Positions 44,250-53,932 of a stretch of DNA of 64,000 nucleotides are shown here, one piece after another. The notes below the pieces were generated by a model that was given only the letters and a program-made list of their open reading frames with translations, did not search any database and was not told the DNA's origin. Made by a program: the position numbers and the translations under genes. Every line of letters starts with the position of its first letter. Position 1 is the stretch's first letter. Origin of the DNA: Candidatus Brocadia sp. WS118 (GTDB taxonomy: Bacteria; Planctomycetota; Brocadiia; Brocadiales; Brocadiaceae); contig PHFX01000009.1 in the NCBI GenBank assembly GCA_007618135.1, positions 1-64,000 of the forward strand, given 5' to 3'.

Positions 44250-45503
44250 TTACCCTTTGTAATATGTTGAGGACTTGTATTTTGAAATGATTTCGTCAAC
44301 AAAGACTTTTACCGTAGAGGCAATCGGTACGGCCAACAATAATCCCAAAAAGCCAAACAACTGGCTGCAGATCAGGATAGAGAGGATTACCATGACGGGG
44401 CTGAGCCCTAATCCCTTCCCCATAATCCGCGGCGTTATCACGGTTCCTTCAAGCATTTGCCCGATACCGAAGGTCATAATCACATATGCGATATGGGTGA
44501 AATCGTGAAAATGGAAGAGTGCGAGTGTAGAAGCCAGGACAATTCCTGTGCCGGTGCCAACATAAGGAATCAGGTTGCCAAAACCACCGATGAAACCGAT
44601 AAGAAATGACAAAGGAATTCCGGCAATCGTTAAACCAATGCTATAGATGAGAGAAAGGATAAGACAGATAATAAGCTGTCCTCGCAGAAAACACCGGAGA
44701 TTATCGTTTACCCGGGACAAGAGACCAATCGCCTGGTCTCTTTTTGACAAAGGAAAGATGGTTTTTATCTTTTGGGCAATGATATTAAAGTCCTTAAGCA
44801 GGTAAACGGATACGACGCTGAAGATGATAAAATTCAGGATGATGCCGAAAAAACCAAAGGTACTGTAAAAAATATTCCTGATGATATTGGTAAGAAACTC
44901 CATAACCTGTGGCAGATACTTTTTTAATTTCCATAAGATCTCTACGAACGGGATCCTTTTCACGCGCGATTTTTCGTCAGGTGCGGACTCTTGCGTGGAA
45001 ACCATCTCCTCTTCTCCAGGCTTATCAACAGGTGCAGATTCCATTTTTTCGCGATCACGGTCATGAACTGGTTCCTTAATTTCCTGTAACAGGGATTTGA
45101 CCGATTTGACAAATTCCGTGTCTCCGTACGTTTCGACCCACGCCTCAAGGGCGGCTTGATATTTCGGGTAGTGGTTTTTGATAATACCGCCAACCTGATA
45201 TATGCCACTGGCCGTTTTTGGAATTGCATAAGCCAGAAATCCAGCGGTAGTCAGGAGGACGATAATGAGAATGAAAGCGATGCCGAATCCGCGCTGAATG
45301 TGTTTTCGGGTAAACGGCCAGGTCCTTCGCTCGAAAAAATCAACGGCTGGATCAAAGATGTATGCGGTAATAAATGCCAGAAGAAGGGAGATAAGCGTCC
45401 CTCTCAGGAAATAACACAATACGAAAAAAACAATGCTTGCAATAACCGCGAGCATGAACCGTATCCACAGGTTATCCAACATTTTTTGCCGTTCATTTCC
45501 CAT
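44250..45503 (-). CDS. AI-2E family transporter
   Basis: A 417-residue membrane protein with the AI-2E (DUF20/PerM) arrangement: two N-terminal helices, a predicted soluble loop (about residues 130-195, rich in charged residues), then five or six helices including VPYVGTGTGIVLA and TPRIMGKGLGLSPVMVILSI. Members move small molecules or ions (autoinducer-2 export, Na+/H+ exchange); the substrate is not defined here. It lies five bases downstream of the ComEA-like gene. Confidence 0.88.
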   Translation of the reverse strand: MGNERQKMLDNLWIRFMLAVIASIVFFVLCYFLRGTLISLLLAFITAYIFDPAVDFFERRTWPFTRKHIQRGFGIAFILIIVLLTTAGFLAYAIPKTASGIYQVGGIIKNHYPKYQAALEAWVETYGDTEFVKSVKSLLQEIKEPVHDRDREKMESAPVDKPGEEEMVSTQESAPDEKSRVKRIPFVEILWKLKKYLPQVMEFLTNIIRNIFYSTFGFFGIILNFIIFSVVSVYLLKDFNIIAQKIKTIFPLSKRDQAIGLLSRVNDNLRCFLRGQLIICLILSLIYSIGLTIAGIPLSFLIGFIGGFGNLIPYVGTGTGIVLASTLALFHFHDFTHIAYVIMTFGIGQMLEGTVITPRIMGKGLGLSPVMVILSILICSQLFGFLGLLLAVPIASTVKVFVDEIISKYKSSTYYKG

Positions 45504-45508
45504 ACGTT

Positions 45509-45916
45509 CTATTCCCCGTTATCCAAAACCACACTGGTCGTGACTGAGCCTATTATTATAAAGCCTCTAATAGCCTCCATGATGGAAGTCCCTATGCCTT
45601 TTACGTCGTAGAGCTCATCCAGAGTTTTAAAATTGCCATGGCTTTCACGATGAGCAACAATCGCCTTTGCCTTTGCCTCACCCAATTTAGGCAATAAAGC
45701 CAGCTCATACCAGGGAGATATATTGATATCAAATTTGACTTTTATATCCTCCGGTTTAAGGCTACTGACAATCTCTGTTTCTGGTAACCACCAATGACGA
45801 TCCATGCCCACTTTTAGTATTGCGCCGATAAAAAGCGTTGTTGCCAAAAAGTAGATGATTATGAGTTGCTTTTTTGTGGGGGAAAATCCATCAGACGGTT
45901 TTTGTGATATGGTCAT
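45509..45916 (-). CDS. ComEA-like helix-hairpin-helix protein
   Basis: A 135-residue protein with one N-terminal membrane helix (IIYFLATTLFIGAILKVGMD) and a C-terminal double helix-hairpin-helix: LALLPKLGEAKAKAIVAHRE and TLDELYDVKGIGTSIMEAIR. ComEA-type proteins bind double-stranded DNA at the cell surface in natural transformation. No other competence genes are seen nearby, so the role is open. Confidence 0.82.
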   Translation of the reverse strand: MTISQKPSDGFSPTKKQLIIIYFLATTLFIGAILKVGMDRHWWLPETEIVSSLKPEDIKVKFDINISPWYELALLPKLGEAKAKAIVAHRESHGNFKTLDELYDVKGIGTSIMEAIRGFIIIGSVTTSVVLDNGE

Positions 45917-46012
45917 AATAACCAGCCTTTTTCAGTATTCTTGGCGTATTCTACGATAATAACGCCTTTTTTTACTCCGTATCGTAAACGGTTTCATTAC
46001 CATGTTTGCATG

Positions 46013-46075
46013 TTACCGCAACCTTTAGGTTGTGTTATTTCGTTGATTTTACGCAGGCTAAAGCCTGCGACTACC
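46013..46075. repeat. Interspersed repeat family 3, copy 2
   Basis: Contains ACCTTTAGGTTGTGTTATTT, then TTTTACGCAGGCTAAAGCCT and GCGA, matching 24536-24606. Two small inverted repeats (AACCTTTAGGTT-like and AGGCTAAAGCCT) are the conserved part. Confidence 0.65.
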
Positions 46076-46091
46076 CATACGTGGAAATGTC

Positions 46092-46233
46092 GTAACAATT
46101 TAGCTTTTTGAAAAAGGTAGCGCCGATCCCTTGCGGTTGGCTTGTGCGGGGGATAAACCACCCGCGCTACGCATTCCGTTTCGTGTGGACTACATATTAA
46201 ATATACGGATTTTTCAAAAAGCTAAATTGTTAC
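46092..46233. mobile_element. IS66-like MITE, full copy F (core type 2) with perfect 8-bp target duplication
   Basis: The termini are GTAACAATTTAGCTTTTTGA and its complement ending AGCTAAATTGTTAC. The flanks GAAATGTC (46084-46091) and GAAATGTC (46234-46241) are identical, an 8-bp target-site duplication. The interior (GGCTTGTGCGGGGGATAAAC) is unrelated to copies A-E but shared with 23471-23585. IS66-family elements have ends starting GTAA and make 8-bp duplications. Stretch 45917-46389 contains only this and the repeat at 46013-46075. Confidence 0.8.
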
Positions 46234-46389
46234 GAAATGTCAATGTTTATGAAACGATATAATGGTTTGTTTCTCATAGTGTGTATTCTAGCAGTAATTT
46301 CAAAGGATTCAAGACAATAGATTCGTCATATTTTGTAATAGAAAGGGATAGGGTAACGGATGTTCTACGGTTACAACCGGATACCGTCT

Positions 46390-48891
46390 TTATTCAGCAA
46401 GCATTTCCAAATATTTTTTCGCCTTTGCATGATTTGGATTGAGATATAATACCGCCTGCCATGCGTTTCCCGCCCTTTTTTTATCGCCCTGTTCGTAATA
46501 AACAGCGCCCATATAAAAGATCGCCTCGGCATGGGCAGGGGCGAGCCTTCGTGTAGTTTCAAATTTCTTCAAGGCGCTTTCCCAATTGCCTTTTTTGAAA
46601 TAAGTATACCCTATATTGAAATGGAAATCTGGCTGGTCTGGAAGTAAATCCACAGCCTTTTGAAATGCTACCACGGCGCCTTCCGTATCTCCTTTTTTTA
46701 TCAGCGTGGCACCAAGATTGTTATACGAATAGGGATATGCCGGATTCAGCCTGATTGCATGCTTATATGCAGCTATGGCGTCTTCCAACAGCCCTTTTTT
46801 GTCATAAATCGTGCCCAGATTATTATGGATATAAGCTTGTGCCGGTTCGAACTTCAGTGCGTCCTTATATGCTTCCAGGGCAAGGTCGTACTGTTTTCTT
46901 GCCTCGTAAACATTGCCCAAATTATAATAGGCATCGCCGTACTGAGGATCTAACGACACGGCTTTTTGGTATACCATGATTGCATCCTCTTGCCTGCCGA
47001 GTTTATGGTACAGGACCCCCAGATTATTGTATACATAGGCAAAATTAGGGTTGATTGTAATGGCGGTGTTATATTCACCCATGGCATCATCATATTGACC
47101 AAGGGTAAAATAAATCTTCCCCAGATTGTTATGTGCTTGCTGGTAATCGTGTTTCATCTGAATCGCCTTTTTATAAGCAGAGACCGCCTGATAAGGCAAA
47201 TTCTTCTTTTCGTATGCATTTCCTATATTGTAGTACACCGCGGCATACTGATTAAATCCGACCTCCTGTGCCTTTTGTAATGCCTTCTGGTAACAGCGTA
47301 ATGCTGTGTCCGGATCACCTTTTTTGTTGTATTGCGTTCCCAGATTATTATAAGTCGTGAAACTGCACAGCGGGCTTTGAGAGGATGTGTGCCAGAGCGT
47401 AAATTCATCCCGCCATACGTTGTTTCTGGCAACCGTTATGACAACATAAAAAATGAGTAAGGAAATAATAACAGGGTACCTTATTGTTTTTCCAAAAGCG
47501 GCGAATCCCGTTGAAATGCATAAACAAAACCCGATGAGCGGTAGATAGAGATAGCGGTCTGCCATGATATTTGCCAAAGGAATAATATTCAGAACGGGCA
47601 GGAGAGAGAGAAAAAACCAGAGTATAGCAAATAGCATGATGCGGTAATAACAACCCTTGTTTACCGACTGTGCATTTTTCTTTTCACAAGAAGCGGAAAC
47701 CTGGTGGGCGTTTGCCTTTTTCACCAGACGAACTGCAATAATGGCGATGGAAATGAGGACAAAAAGCGGGATAACGAAAGGTAATGGTAAAGGCGGTTTA
47801 AGGTACAACACGTGGTAATCAGCATTCAGGTTAAAGGGCAGGAAGACCGTCGTCAGGTATCTCCCCAATACCTTTGTCATGGTGAGGGCATTGATGAAAA
47901 AACTGCCTTCCGGATAGCCAATCTTTTCACCGGGATTATGTAAAATGAAAAAGCGAACGGTGAGATATAGGATGCTTATGCCCAGGTATCCCAGGAGAAA
48001 AGGGGTTCGCATGGTTTTTAAGGCCGCTCTGCCTAAAGAGAAAAACCGGGATGAATGGCCGTTTGCCGGGGCGTCTGCCGTAAAGATCATGATAAAGCAA
48101 AAAACCAGGGCGGGCAGTACAATGGCGGATTCTTTGGAAAGCAGGGCAAAGAAATAGGTAGTAAAGGCGCTTACAGAGAGAAACATGGTTCCTTTACTGA
48201 AGGCTTGAGGAACGGCAAATCCCTTTGGATTATTTCCTCCCGCAAGGAAAATGGGAGGGTTTTGTGGCATCACCCTCTCCTGGCAAAGTACAAAAAACAG
48301 GAAAGACGCAAGCAGAAATGCCGTCGCAATCAGGTCCTCCCGGTAACTGATTCCATTGACAACCTCCGTGGTAATGGGATGCACCGCAAAAAGGGTGCTT
48401 GTCAGGGATGCGAGGCCGGCTTGGGGCAGGGCTTTTCTGGTAATCTCTGTCTTTCCCGTGTTGTATCCCTGGAAATCGGAAGAAGGAGGCGATGCTAACG
48501 GGTTATTGACAGATTGCCCTGTGCGCGTATCAAAGTAACGGAAAATGAAAAATAAGAGAAAATAGATAAGGATCACATTCATGGCATGCAATACCACGTT
48601 AACGATATGATATCCCAGAGGGTTTAGATGCCAGAGGGAATAATCAAAGATGTAAGAAAGGGTGACGAGAGGGCGATACGTAAGTTCCCCCGAATACTTG
48701 AAATAATCCTGGTTAAATAAGCCCTTGAGATTCCCCCAATGCCTGATGAGCTGATTATCTACAATGGTAGAGGTGTCATCATAAACGAACTGGTTGGGCA
48801 GGCAATTCAGATACGTGATGATCGTGAGGAAGACAATGATGCCAATAGGAATGGTGTGGAGATAAACCTTGTTTTGATATGACGAGATCAT
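46390..48891 (-). CDS. Membrane glycosyltransferase-like protein with TPR tail
   Basis: An 833-residue protein. The N-terminal half (about 1-510) has ten or more hydrophobic helices with NCLPNQFVYDDTSTIVDN near the start, the acidic motif expected of GT-C fold glycosyltransferases of the TMTC/PMT kind. The C-terminal half (about 520-833) is made of nine or so TPR units (for example AYVYNNLGVLYHKLGRQEDA and AYYNLGNVYEARKQYDLALE). It may mannosylate or otherwise glycosylate proteins recruited by the TPRs. Start at MISSYQNKVY (48891); the longer frame to 48939 is less likely. Confidence 0.83.
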   Translation of the reverse strand: MISSYQNKVYLHTIPIGIIVFLTIITYLNCLPNQFVYDDTSTIVDNQLIRHWGNLKGLFNQDYFKYSGELTYRPLVTLSYIFDYSLWHLNPLGYHIVNVVLHAMNVILIYFLLFFIFRYFDTRTGQSVNNPLASPPSSDFQGYNTGKTEITRKALPQAGLASLTSTLFAVHPITTEVVNGISYREDLIATAFLLASFLFFVLCQERVMPQNPPIFLAGGNNPKGFAVPQAFSKGTMFLSVSAFTTYFFALLSKESAIVLPALVFCFIMIFTADAPANGHSSRFFSLGRAALKTMRTPFLLGYLGISILYLTVRFFILHNPGEKIGYPEGSFFINALTMTKVLGRYLTTVFLPFNLNADYHVLYLKPPLPLPFVIPLFVLISIAIIAVRLVKKANAHQVSASCEKKNAQSVNKGCYYRIMLFAILWFFLSLLPVLNIIPLANIMADRYLYLPLIGFCLCISTGFAAFGKTIRYPVIISLLIFYVVITVARNNVWRDEFTLWHTSSQSPLCSFTTYNNLGTQYNKKGDPDTALRCYQKALQKAQEVGFNQYAAVYYNIGNAYEKKNLPYQAVSAYKKAIQMKHDYQQAHNNLGKIYFTLGQYDDAMGEYNTAITINPNFAYVYNNLGVLYHKLGRQEDAIMVYQKAVSLDPQYGDAYYNLGNVYEARKQYDLALEAYKDALKFEPAQAYIHNNLGTIYDKKGLLEDAIAAYKHAIRLNPAYPYSYNNLGATLIKKGDTEGAVVAFQKAVDLLPDQPDFHFNIGYTYFKKGNWESALKKFETTRRLAPAHAEAIFYMGAVYYEQGDKKRAGNAWQAVLYLNPNHAKAKKYLEMLAE

Positions 48892-49099
48892 AGATTTCCG
48901 GTCAAATATTGAGGGGCGCACCGTCGTTCTTCCCAACAAATTTTTTTGCCATAGTTCAAAAGCGCTTATCTATTAAAGATAAAACGTATATGTTTTACAA
49001 CGCAAAATTCTGGCGTTACTCATTTCTATTTCAATGTGCTTGCGTTTATGACAGCATTATACTATCATGCTTTGAAAGCACAATAAAGGAGAGATTTGT

Positions 49100-49357
49100 A
49101 TGGCAACAATGACTATCAGGGGAATCGATAATGAGATCGCAAAACTTTTAAAAGAACGGGCAAGGAATGAGGGGACAAGCGTCAATGCACTTCTGTTAAA
49201 AATGGTGAAAGAATCTCTCGGCATAGAAAAAAAGAGAAGGATGAAAATATACCATGATCTCGACCATCTGGCAGGCACATGGAGCGAAAAAGATTTGAAA
49301 GAATTTCAGAAGAATGTTGAAGATTTCGAAAACATTGACAAAGAAAACTGGAAATAA
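49100..49357 (+). CDS. Ribbon-helix-helix antitoxin, orphan
   Basis: Eighty-five residues: MATMTIRGIDNEIAKLLKER, a FitA/VapB-like ribbon-helix-helix, then a Lys/Glu-rich toxin-binding-like tail ending DFENIDKENWK. AGGAGAG lies seven bases upstream of the ATG. The expected VapC-type gene downstream is missing; DUF4438 starts there instead. Probably a solitary antitoxin or repressor. Confidence 0.8.
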   Translation: MATMTIRGIDNEIAKLLKERARNEGTSVNALLLKMVKESLGIEKKRRMKIYHDLDHLAGTWSEKDLKEFQKNVEDFENIDKENWK

Positions 49358-49383
49358 ATTGTTGCGAATTGTTGAGTTCTGTC

Positions 49384-50313
49384 ATGAAACAATCTTTTAA
49401 GGTAAAGGTAAAAAACATGGAAACCAATGAAAAGAATCTTGTAGAAATATCGGTTATGGGCGAGGTTTCGAGCCCGCAAAGCGGTTCATCGCCATACAGC
49501 ATAACCCCTGATGGAAAACCGAAGGTGCTACCGGGCATCGGTGGAATTACGTATAACGTTAAAGTGGGTGACAATGCCGTCCAGTGGGAGGCTGATCACG
49601 TAGAACCATGTGTATCCGTTAAAAACAAGGACAGAGATGAGAATGGCGCATTGAATTTGTTGTCCTGTATCGGAAATGTTGCCCGGGTGATAACAGGCGA
49701 TGCAAAAGGCAGTACGGGGATAGTAACCGGAAAACACGGCGGTATTGAGAATGTACTGGTTGATTTTGAAGACAAAACCCTGGAAAAGCTCGCTATCGGG
49801 GACAAGATACTGATACGTGGTGTTGGGGTAGGCTTGTCTTTTACCGGCTATCCCCATATCAAATCAATGAACATATCACCCAATTTCTTAAAGGTATTCC
49901 CCATTCGTGAAGACAAAGCGAAGCATGTCCTGCATATTCCGGTGACGCATGTCATTCCGGCAGCTATCATGGGCTCAGGTTTGGGGTCTCAGCAGTGTTA
50001 CCGGGGAGATTACGACATACAGCTTTTTGACCAACACATGGTGGAGCAGTATCATTTGCAAACGTTGCGTTTTGGTGACGTCGTGGCAATTATGAATGCC
50101 GACCATACCTTTGGGAGGATCTATAAAACAGGGGCGGTAAGTATTGGGGTGATTGTTCACAGTAATTGCGTAACTGCCGGACACGGTCCCGGTGTAACTA
50201 CCTTACTTACCTCCGCTGAAGGCAAAATAGTTCCCTGTCTGGATAGTTCGGCGAATATTGGCATATACTTGAAAATTGGACGGTTTAGGAAAGGAATAAC
50301 CCGGAAAGGTTAG
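49384..50313 (+). CDS. DUF4438 protein
   Basis: A 309-residue protein without signal or membrane segment. Segments such as GKPKVLPGIGGITYNVKVGD, GNVARVITGDAKGSTGIVTG and AEGKIVPCLDSSANIGIYLK match the DUF4438 family, found mostly in anaerobes and thermophiles and of unknown function. The second of these has the character of a KOW-like turn. I start at ATG 49384 (MKQSFKVKVKN); a TTG at 49369 is the alternative. Confidence 0.82.
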   Translation: MKQSFKVKVKNMETNEKNLVEISVMGEVSSPQSGSSPYSITPDGKPKVLPGIGGITYNVKVGDNAVQWEADHVEPCVSVKNKDRDENGALNLLSCIGNVARVITGDAKGSTGIVTGKHGGIENVLVDFEDKTLEKLAIGDKILIRGVGVGLSFTGYPHIKSMNISPNFLKVFPIREDKAKHVLHIPVTHVIPAAIMGSGLGSQQCYRGDYDIQLFDQHMVEQYHLQTLRFGDVVAIMNADHTFGRIYKTGAVSIGVIVHSNCVTAGHGPGVTTLLTSAEGKIVPCLDSSANIGIYLKIGRFRKGITRKG

Positions 50314-50352
50314 CGGGCGTTTTTATCGCAAGAGGCTCTTGCTAAAATAAGC

Positions 50353-50380
50353 TTGACTTTTTCTCCATAAGTAATATAAT
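50353..50380 (+). promoter_or_regulatory. Sigma-70-type promoter of the rpsB operon
   Basis: TTGACT (50353-50358) and TATAAT (50375-50380) with a 16-bp spacer, about 60 bp upstream of the rpsB start. This is the only close match to the consensus in the leader. Confidence 0.6.
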
Positions 50381-50439
50381 GCTAAACTTTCTAAGCATTT
50401 ATATTTTCATTTAATACATTAACCAGGAGAGGAGATTAT

Positions 50440-51144
50440 TTGTCTACGGTGAGTATTCAGGAATTAGTGGATGCGGGATTTCACTTCGGCCACAGGACAA
50501 GCAAATGGAATCCTAAAATGAAGCCTTTTATCTTCGGCAAAAGGAATTTGATTCACATTATTAATTTACGCGAAACGGTAAAAGGGCTTGTGACGGCATG
50601 CAGGTTTTTGACGAATCTTGTCCAGACAAAAAAAGATGTGCTTTTTGTAGGCACCAAATGGCAGGCACGGGATATAACGGTCCGTGAGGCGCAGCGTTGC
50701 GGCATGCACTACGTAAGCGAACGTTGGCTGGGCGGCACATTGACAAATTTTGATACGATCAGGAAGCGGCTGGAACGTCTGGAAGAATTAGAAAACCTGG
50801 AAAAAACCGGTGGAATTCATCAGTTCAGCAAGAAGGCAATTTCCTCTCTCAACCGGGAGCGCAAAAAGATACTTACAAACCTTGAGGGCATCCGCAAGAT
50901 GCATTCTCTTCCCGGGGTGCTGGTAATCGTTGATCCAAAGCATGAACACAATGCCGTCAATGAGGCAAAAAAACTTGGAATTCCAACGGTATGTCTCGCT
51001 GATACGGACTGCAATCCTGACCTGATCGATATTTGTGTTCCGGGAAATGACGACGCTATCCGATCGATTGATCTCTTTTTAACAAGGACGGCAAATGCCG
51101 TTTTAGCCGGAAAGGACCTCATGACGGTTGCTGCAAAGGTTTGA
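50440..51144 (+). CDS. rpsB: 30S ribosomal protein S2
   Basis: A 234-residue S2 protein: VSIQELVDAGFHFGHRTSKW, NPKMKPFIFGKRN, RWLGGTLTNF, LPGVLVIVDPKHEHNAVNEA and PTVCLADTDCNPDLIDICVP. The start is TTG at 50440, supported by GGAGAGGAG five to seven bases upstream and by the protein beginning. First gene of the conserved rpsB-tsf-pyrH-frr cluster. Confidence 0.97.
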   Translation: MSTVSIQELVDAGFHFGHRTSKWNPKMKPFIFGKRNLIHIINLRETVKGLVTACRFLTNLVQTKKDVLFVGTKWQARDITVREAQRCGMHYVSERWLGGTLTNFDTIRKRLERLEELENLEKTGGIHQFSKKAISSLNRERKKILTNLEGIRKMHSLPGVLVIVDPKHEHNAVNEAKKLGIPTVCLADTDCNPDLIDICVPGNDDAIRSIDLFLTRTANAVLAGKDLMTVAAKV

Positions 51145-51342
51145 TGTGAAGATAGAAGATTCAAGATAAAATCCTTCCATTCCTGCAGAAGATAAACGTT
51201 TTGTCCGCGACATTACAAGTCTGATTATTGCCTTCAACGTGCATTTCGTAAGGATTCTATTTTTGGATCATTTTTATACAGCCGGTTAACGGTAGCTTGG
51301 AAACGGTATATTTATACTTTTCGTATTGGGTGGAGGGTCTTA

Positions 51343-51930
51343 ATGGCTGATACATCGAGTATTATGAAGTTGAGAGAGCAAACAGGCGCAGGAATACTGG
51401 AATGCAGGAACGCCCTGGATGAGGTCAAAGGGGATTTTGAAAAAGCACTGGAAATTATTAAGAAAAAGGGTATTGCCAAGGCCGCAAAAAAAGAACAGAG
51501 AGTAACGGCGGAAGGCAGGATTGGCACCTATATCCACACAAATGGCAAGCTGGGGGTCATGGTGGAGCTGAATTGCGAAACAGATTTTGTGGCAAAGAAT
51601 GAGGTCTTTCAGCAGTTATTGAAAGATATTTGCATGCAGGTGGCAGCCACACGGCCGCTTGCCGTGAAAAGAGAAGACATTCCCGCCCACATTATCGAAG
51701 AGCAAAAAAAGATCTTCAGTGAAGAGGCAAAGGGAAAACCCGCTAATATTTTAGAAAAGATTACCAGCGGAAAGATGGATAGTTTTTATAAAGAGAAATG
51801 CCTTCTGGAACAGCCTTTTATAAAAGACAATACCCAGACGATCCAGGATTTATTAGTTGCAAATATCGCAAAAATAGGGGAAAATATTAAAGTTAACCGC
51901 TTTGTCCGGTTTGAAGTTGGAGAATGCTAA
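51343..51930 (+). CDS. tsf: Elongation factor Ts
   Basis: A 195-residue EF-Ts: MKLREQTGAGILECRNALDE, the N-terminal UBA-like EF-Tu-binding region, then KLGVMVELNCETDFVAKNEV and QDLLVANIAKIGENIKVNRF. This is the short form with one main dimerisation-type domain, as in Thermus. A GGAGG-type site precedes the ATG. It catalyses nucleotide exchange on EF-Tu. Confidence 0.97.
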   Translation: MADTSSIMKLREQTGAGILECRNALDEVKGDFEKALEIIKKKGIAKAAKKEQRVTAEGRIGTYIHTNGKLGVMVELNCETDFVAKNEVFQQLLKDICMQVAATRPLAVKREDIPAHIIEEQKKIFSEEAKGKPANILEKITSGKMDSFYKEKCLLEQPFIKDNTQTIQDLLVANIAKIGENIKVNRFVRFEVGEC

Positions 51931-51960
51931 CCACCGCAAAATTGTGCTGTCCCGGCGTCC

Positions 51961-52680
51961 ATGAAAAGAAATCTTCAGTATAAGCGTGTATTGTTAAAAT
52001 TAAGCGGCGAAGGTTTTGGTGATACTGATGGGCGTGGTCTTGAAATGGAACAATTTATTGCATTGGCGAAAGAGATTCAGAAGGTTTCCAGGACGGGCGT
52101 AGAACTCGCGATTGTTGTGGGAGGCGGCAATATCCTCCGCGGGGCAAAATTCAGCGGTACTGGCAAATCAAGGGTGCAGGCAGATCAGGTTGGCATGATT
52201 GCCACAGCGGTCAATGCGCTCCTCTTGCAGGACACCCTGGAAAGATTTGGTGTCATTGCCCATGTTTTCAGCGCCATAGAAATAAAAAATGTCACCGAAC
52301 CCTTTGTGTTGCGGGATTGCCTGCAGTATCTAAAAGAAAAGAAAGTGGTTATCTTTGCCGGCGGGACCGGCAATCCCTATTTTACAACCGATACCGCTGC
52401 GGCCCTCCGCGCGGTCGAGATCGGTGCGGAGGTAATGCTAAAGGCTACACAGGTTGATGGCGTATATACGGATGATCCTGTGAAAAACAGAACCGCACAA
52501 TTATATAAAAAGCTCACTTATATGGATGTCCTGAATAAGCGGCTGGGGGTAATGGACCTCACCGCCATTTCCTTGAGTATGGAAAATAGATTGCCGATTA
52601 TTGTTTTTAATATAAAGAAATACGAAAACATCGGAAAGGTAATTTCCGGAAAACCTGTTGGAACGTATATCGGGGAATAA
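51961..52680 (+). CDS. pyrH: UMP kinase
   Basis: A 239-residue bacterial UMP kinase of the amino-acid-kinase fold: YKRVLLKLSGEGFGDTDGRG, AIVVGGGNILRGAKFSG, FAGGTGNPYFTTDTAAALRA and ATQVDGVYTDDPVKN. It phosphorylates UMP to UDP. Full length; it lies 30 bp after tsf and six bases before frr. Confidence 0.97.
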   Translation: MKRNLQYKRVLLKLSGEGFGDTDGRGLEMEQFIALAKEIQKVSRTGVELAIVVGGGNILRGAKFSGTGKSRVQADQVGMIATAVNALLLQDTLERFGVIAHVFSAIEIKNVTEPFVLRDCLQYLKEKKVVIFAGGTGNPYFTTDTAAALRAVEIGAEVMLKATQVDGVYTDDPVKNRTAQLYKKLTYMDVLNKRLGVMDLTAISLSMENRLPIIVFNIKKYENIGKVISGKPVGTYIGE

Positions 52681-52686
52681 CGTACT

Positions 52687-53247
52687 ATGACAAAAGATAT
52701 TATATGCCGGGAAGCAAGAACAAAGATGGAAAAGGTCGCAGCACATCTGCAGGAGGAACTCAAGGGGTTAAGAACTGGCAGGGCGAACACGGGTCTTGTG
52801 GAAAATATAAGGGTAGAATGCTATGGTGATTTGTCTCCCCTGAAACAGATAGCCGTTATTTCAACTCCGGATGCCCAATCTATTATGATTAAACCATATG
52901 ATGCTTCTATTATTTCGAATATTGAAAAGGCGATATTGCAGTCAGATATTGGTTTAACCCCATCGGTCGATGGGAAGCTTCTGCGTATCCAGATTCCTCC
53001 GCTCAACGAGGAGCGAAGAAAGAAACTTTCCAGCCATGCGAAAGAATTCGGAGAAACGGCAAAAATATCCCTGAGGAATATAAGGCACGAGGCGAACAAA
53101 CACGTGGACAAGGAAGAGAAAGAGGGTGTTTTAACTGAAGATGACGCCAAAAGGGCTAAGGACGATATACAAAAAATTATCCACGAACAGGAAGGCAAAC
53201 TGAACGAGCTGGTTAAGAAAAAAACAGAAGAAATACTCAAGGTATAA
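52687..53247 (+). CDS. frr: Ribosome recycling factor
   Basis: A 186-residue RRF: HLQEELKGLRTGRANTGLVE, GDLSPLKQIAVISTPDAQS, LRIQIPPLNEERRKKL and a C-terminal three-helix bundle. It splits post-termination ribosomes with EF-G. Last protein gene of the translation cluster. Confidence 0.97.
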   Translation: MTKDIICREARTKMEKVAAHLQEELKGLRTGRANTGLVENIRVECYGDLSPLKQIAVISTPDAQSIMIKPYDASIISNIEKAILQSDIGLTPSVDGKLLRIQIPPLNEERRKKLSSHAKEFGETAKISLRNIRHEANKHVDKEEKEGVLTEDDAKRAKDDIQKIIHEQEGKLNELVKKKTEEILKV

Positions 53248-53321
53248 ATCCAAAAGTTGAACAGCGAAAGATTCAGGGAAGGACATTTTTCACGTGAAAT
53301 GAGTATAAGAATGGATATAAT

Positions 53322-53394
53322 GGGGGCATAGCTCAGTTGGTAGAGCACCGCCCTTTTAAGGCGGGCGTCGATGGTTCGAGTCCATCTGCCCTCA
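53322..53394 (+). tRNA. tRNA-Lys (TTT anticodon)
   Basis: The 73-nt cloverleaf has acceptor GGGGGCA/TGCCCTC, D arm GCTC/GAGC, anticodon stem CCGCC/GGCGG with loop CTTTTAA (anticodon TTT), T arm GATGG/CCATC with TTCGAGT, and discriminator A. No CCA is encoded. It lies 75 bp after frr. Confidence 0.95.
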
Positions 53395-53536
53395 TCAATT
53401 TTATGGCAGATTATTCCAAAAGACACGAAATATACCTCAAAAGAGTAAGGAGTGAAGAAACCAGAATTAAAAGAGATAGGTAAAACGTTTTTGTGTTCCG
53501 GGTCAGTTCGTGAATGTTCGTGGTAAACAATTACAT

Positions 53537-53611
53537 GGCCCCATCGTCTAGCCTGGTCTAGGACAACAGATTTTCGATCTGTGAACTGGGGTTCAAATCC
53601 CCATGGGGTCA
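53537..53611 (+). tRNA. tRNA-Glu (TTC anticodon)
   Basis: The 75-nt cloverleaf has acceptor GGCCCCA/TGGGGTC, anticodon stem ACAGA/TCTGT with loop TTTTCGA (anticodon TTC), T arm CTGGGG/CCCCAT-type pairing with TTCAAAT, and discriminator A. No CCA is encoded. It is followed by a strong terminator. Confidence 0.93.
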
Positions 53612-53620
53612 TATATGTGA

Positions 53621-53660
53621 GAAAAAGCCATGTGATTTTAATATCGCATGGCTTTTTTGT
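53621..53660 (+). terminator. Rho-independent terminator after tRNA-Glu
   Basis: GCCATGTGAT and ATCGCATGGC form a ten-pair stem (one G-U) with an A-rich 5' side and a run of T (CTTTTTTG) on the 3' side. Confidence 0.85.
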
Positions 53661-53932
53661 TTTTGACATTTTTAACCACGTTAATTTGATAGAAATATCA
53701 CCCCTGCATTCTGCAACTGGCAGAAAACTCAATAAGAAAAGGCACAACCACCGAAATCCTCCGTGATTTGTTATGTCTACGAGCTTAAGATATAAATATT
53801 TATACTATATTTCAAACGGGAAATTAATGATACCGAATCAATACATTTCCTCGACAAAATGAGAAAAATAGTGTATGCTAATGAAATTGTAAATATCAAA
53901 ACCCCTTTTAACCACAAAGACAGAAAGAACAG

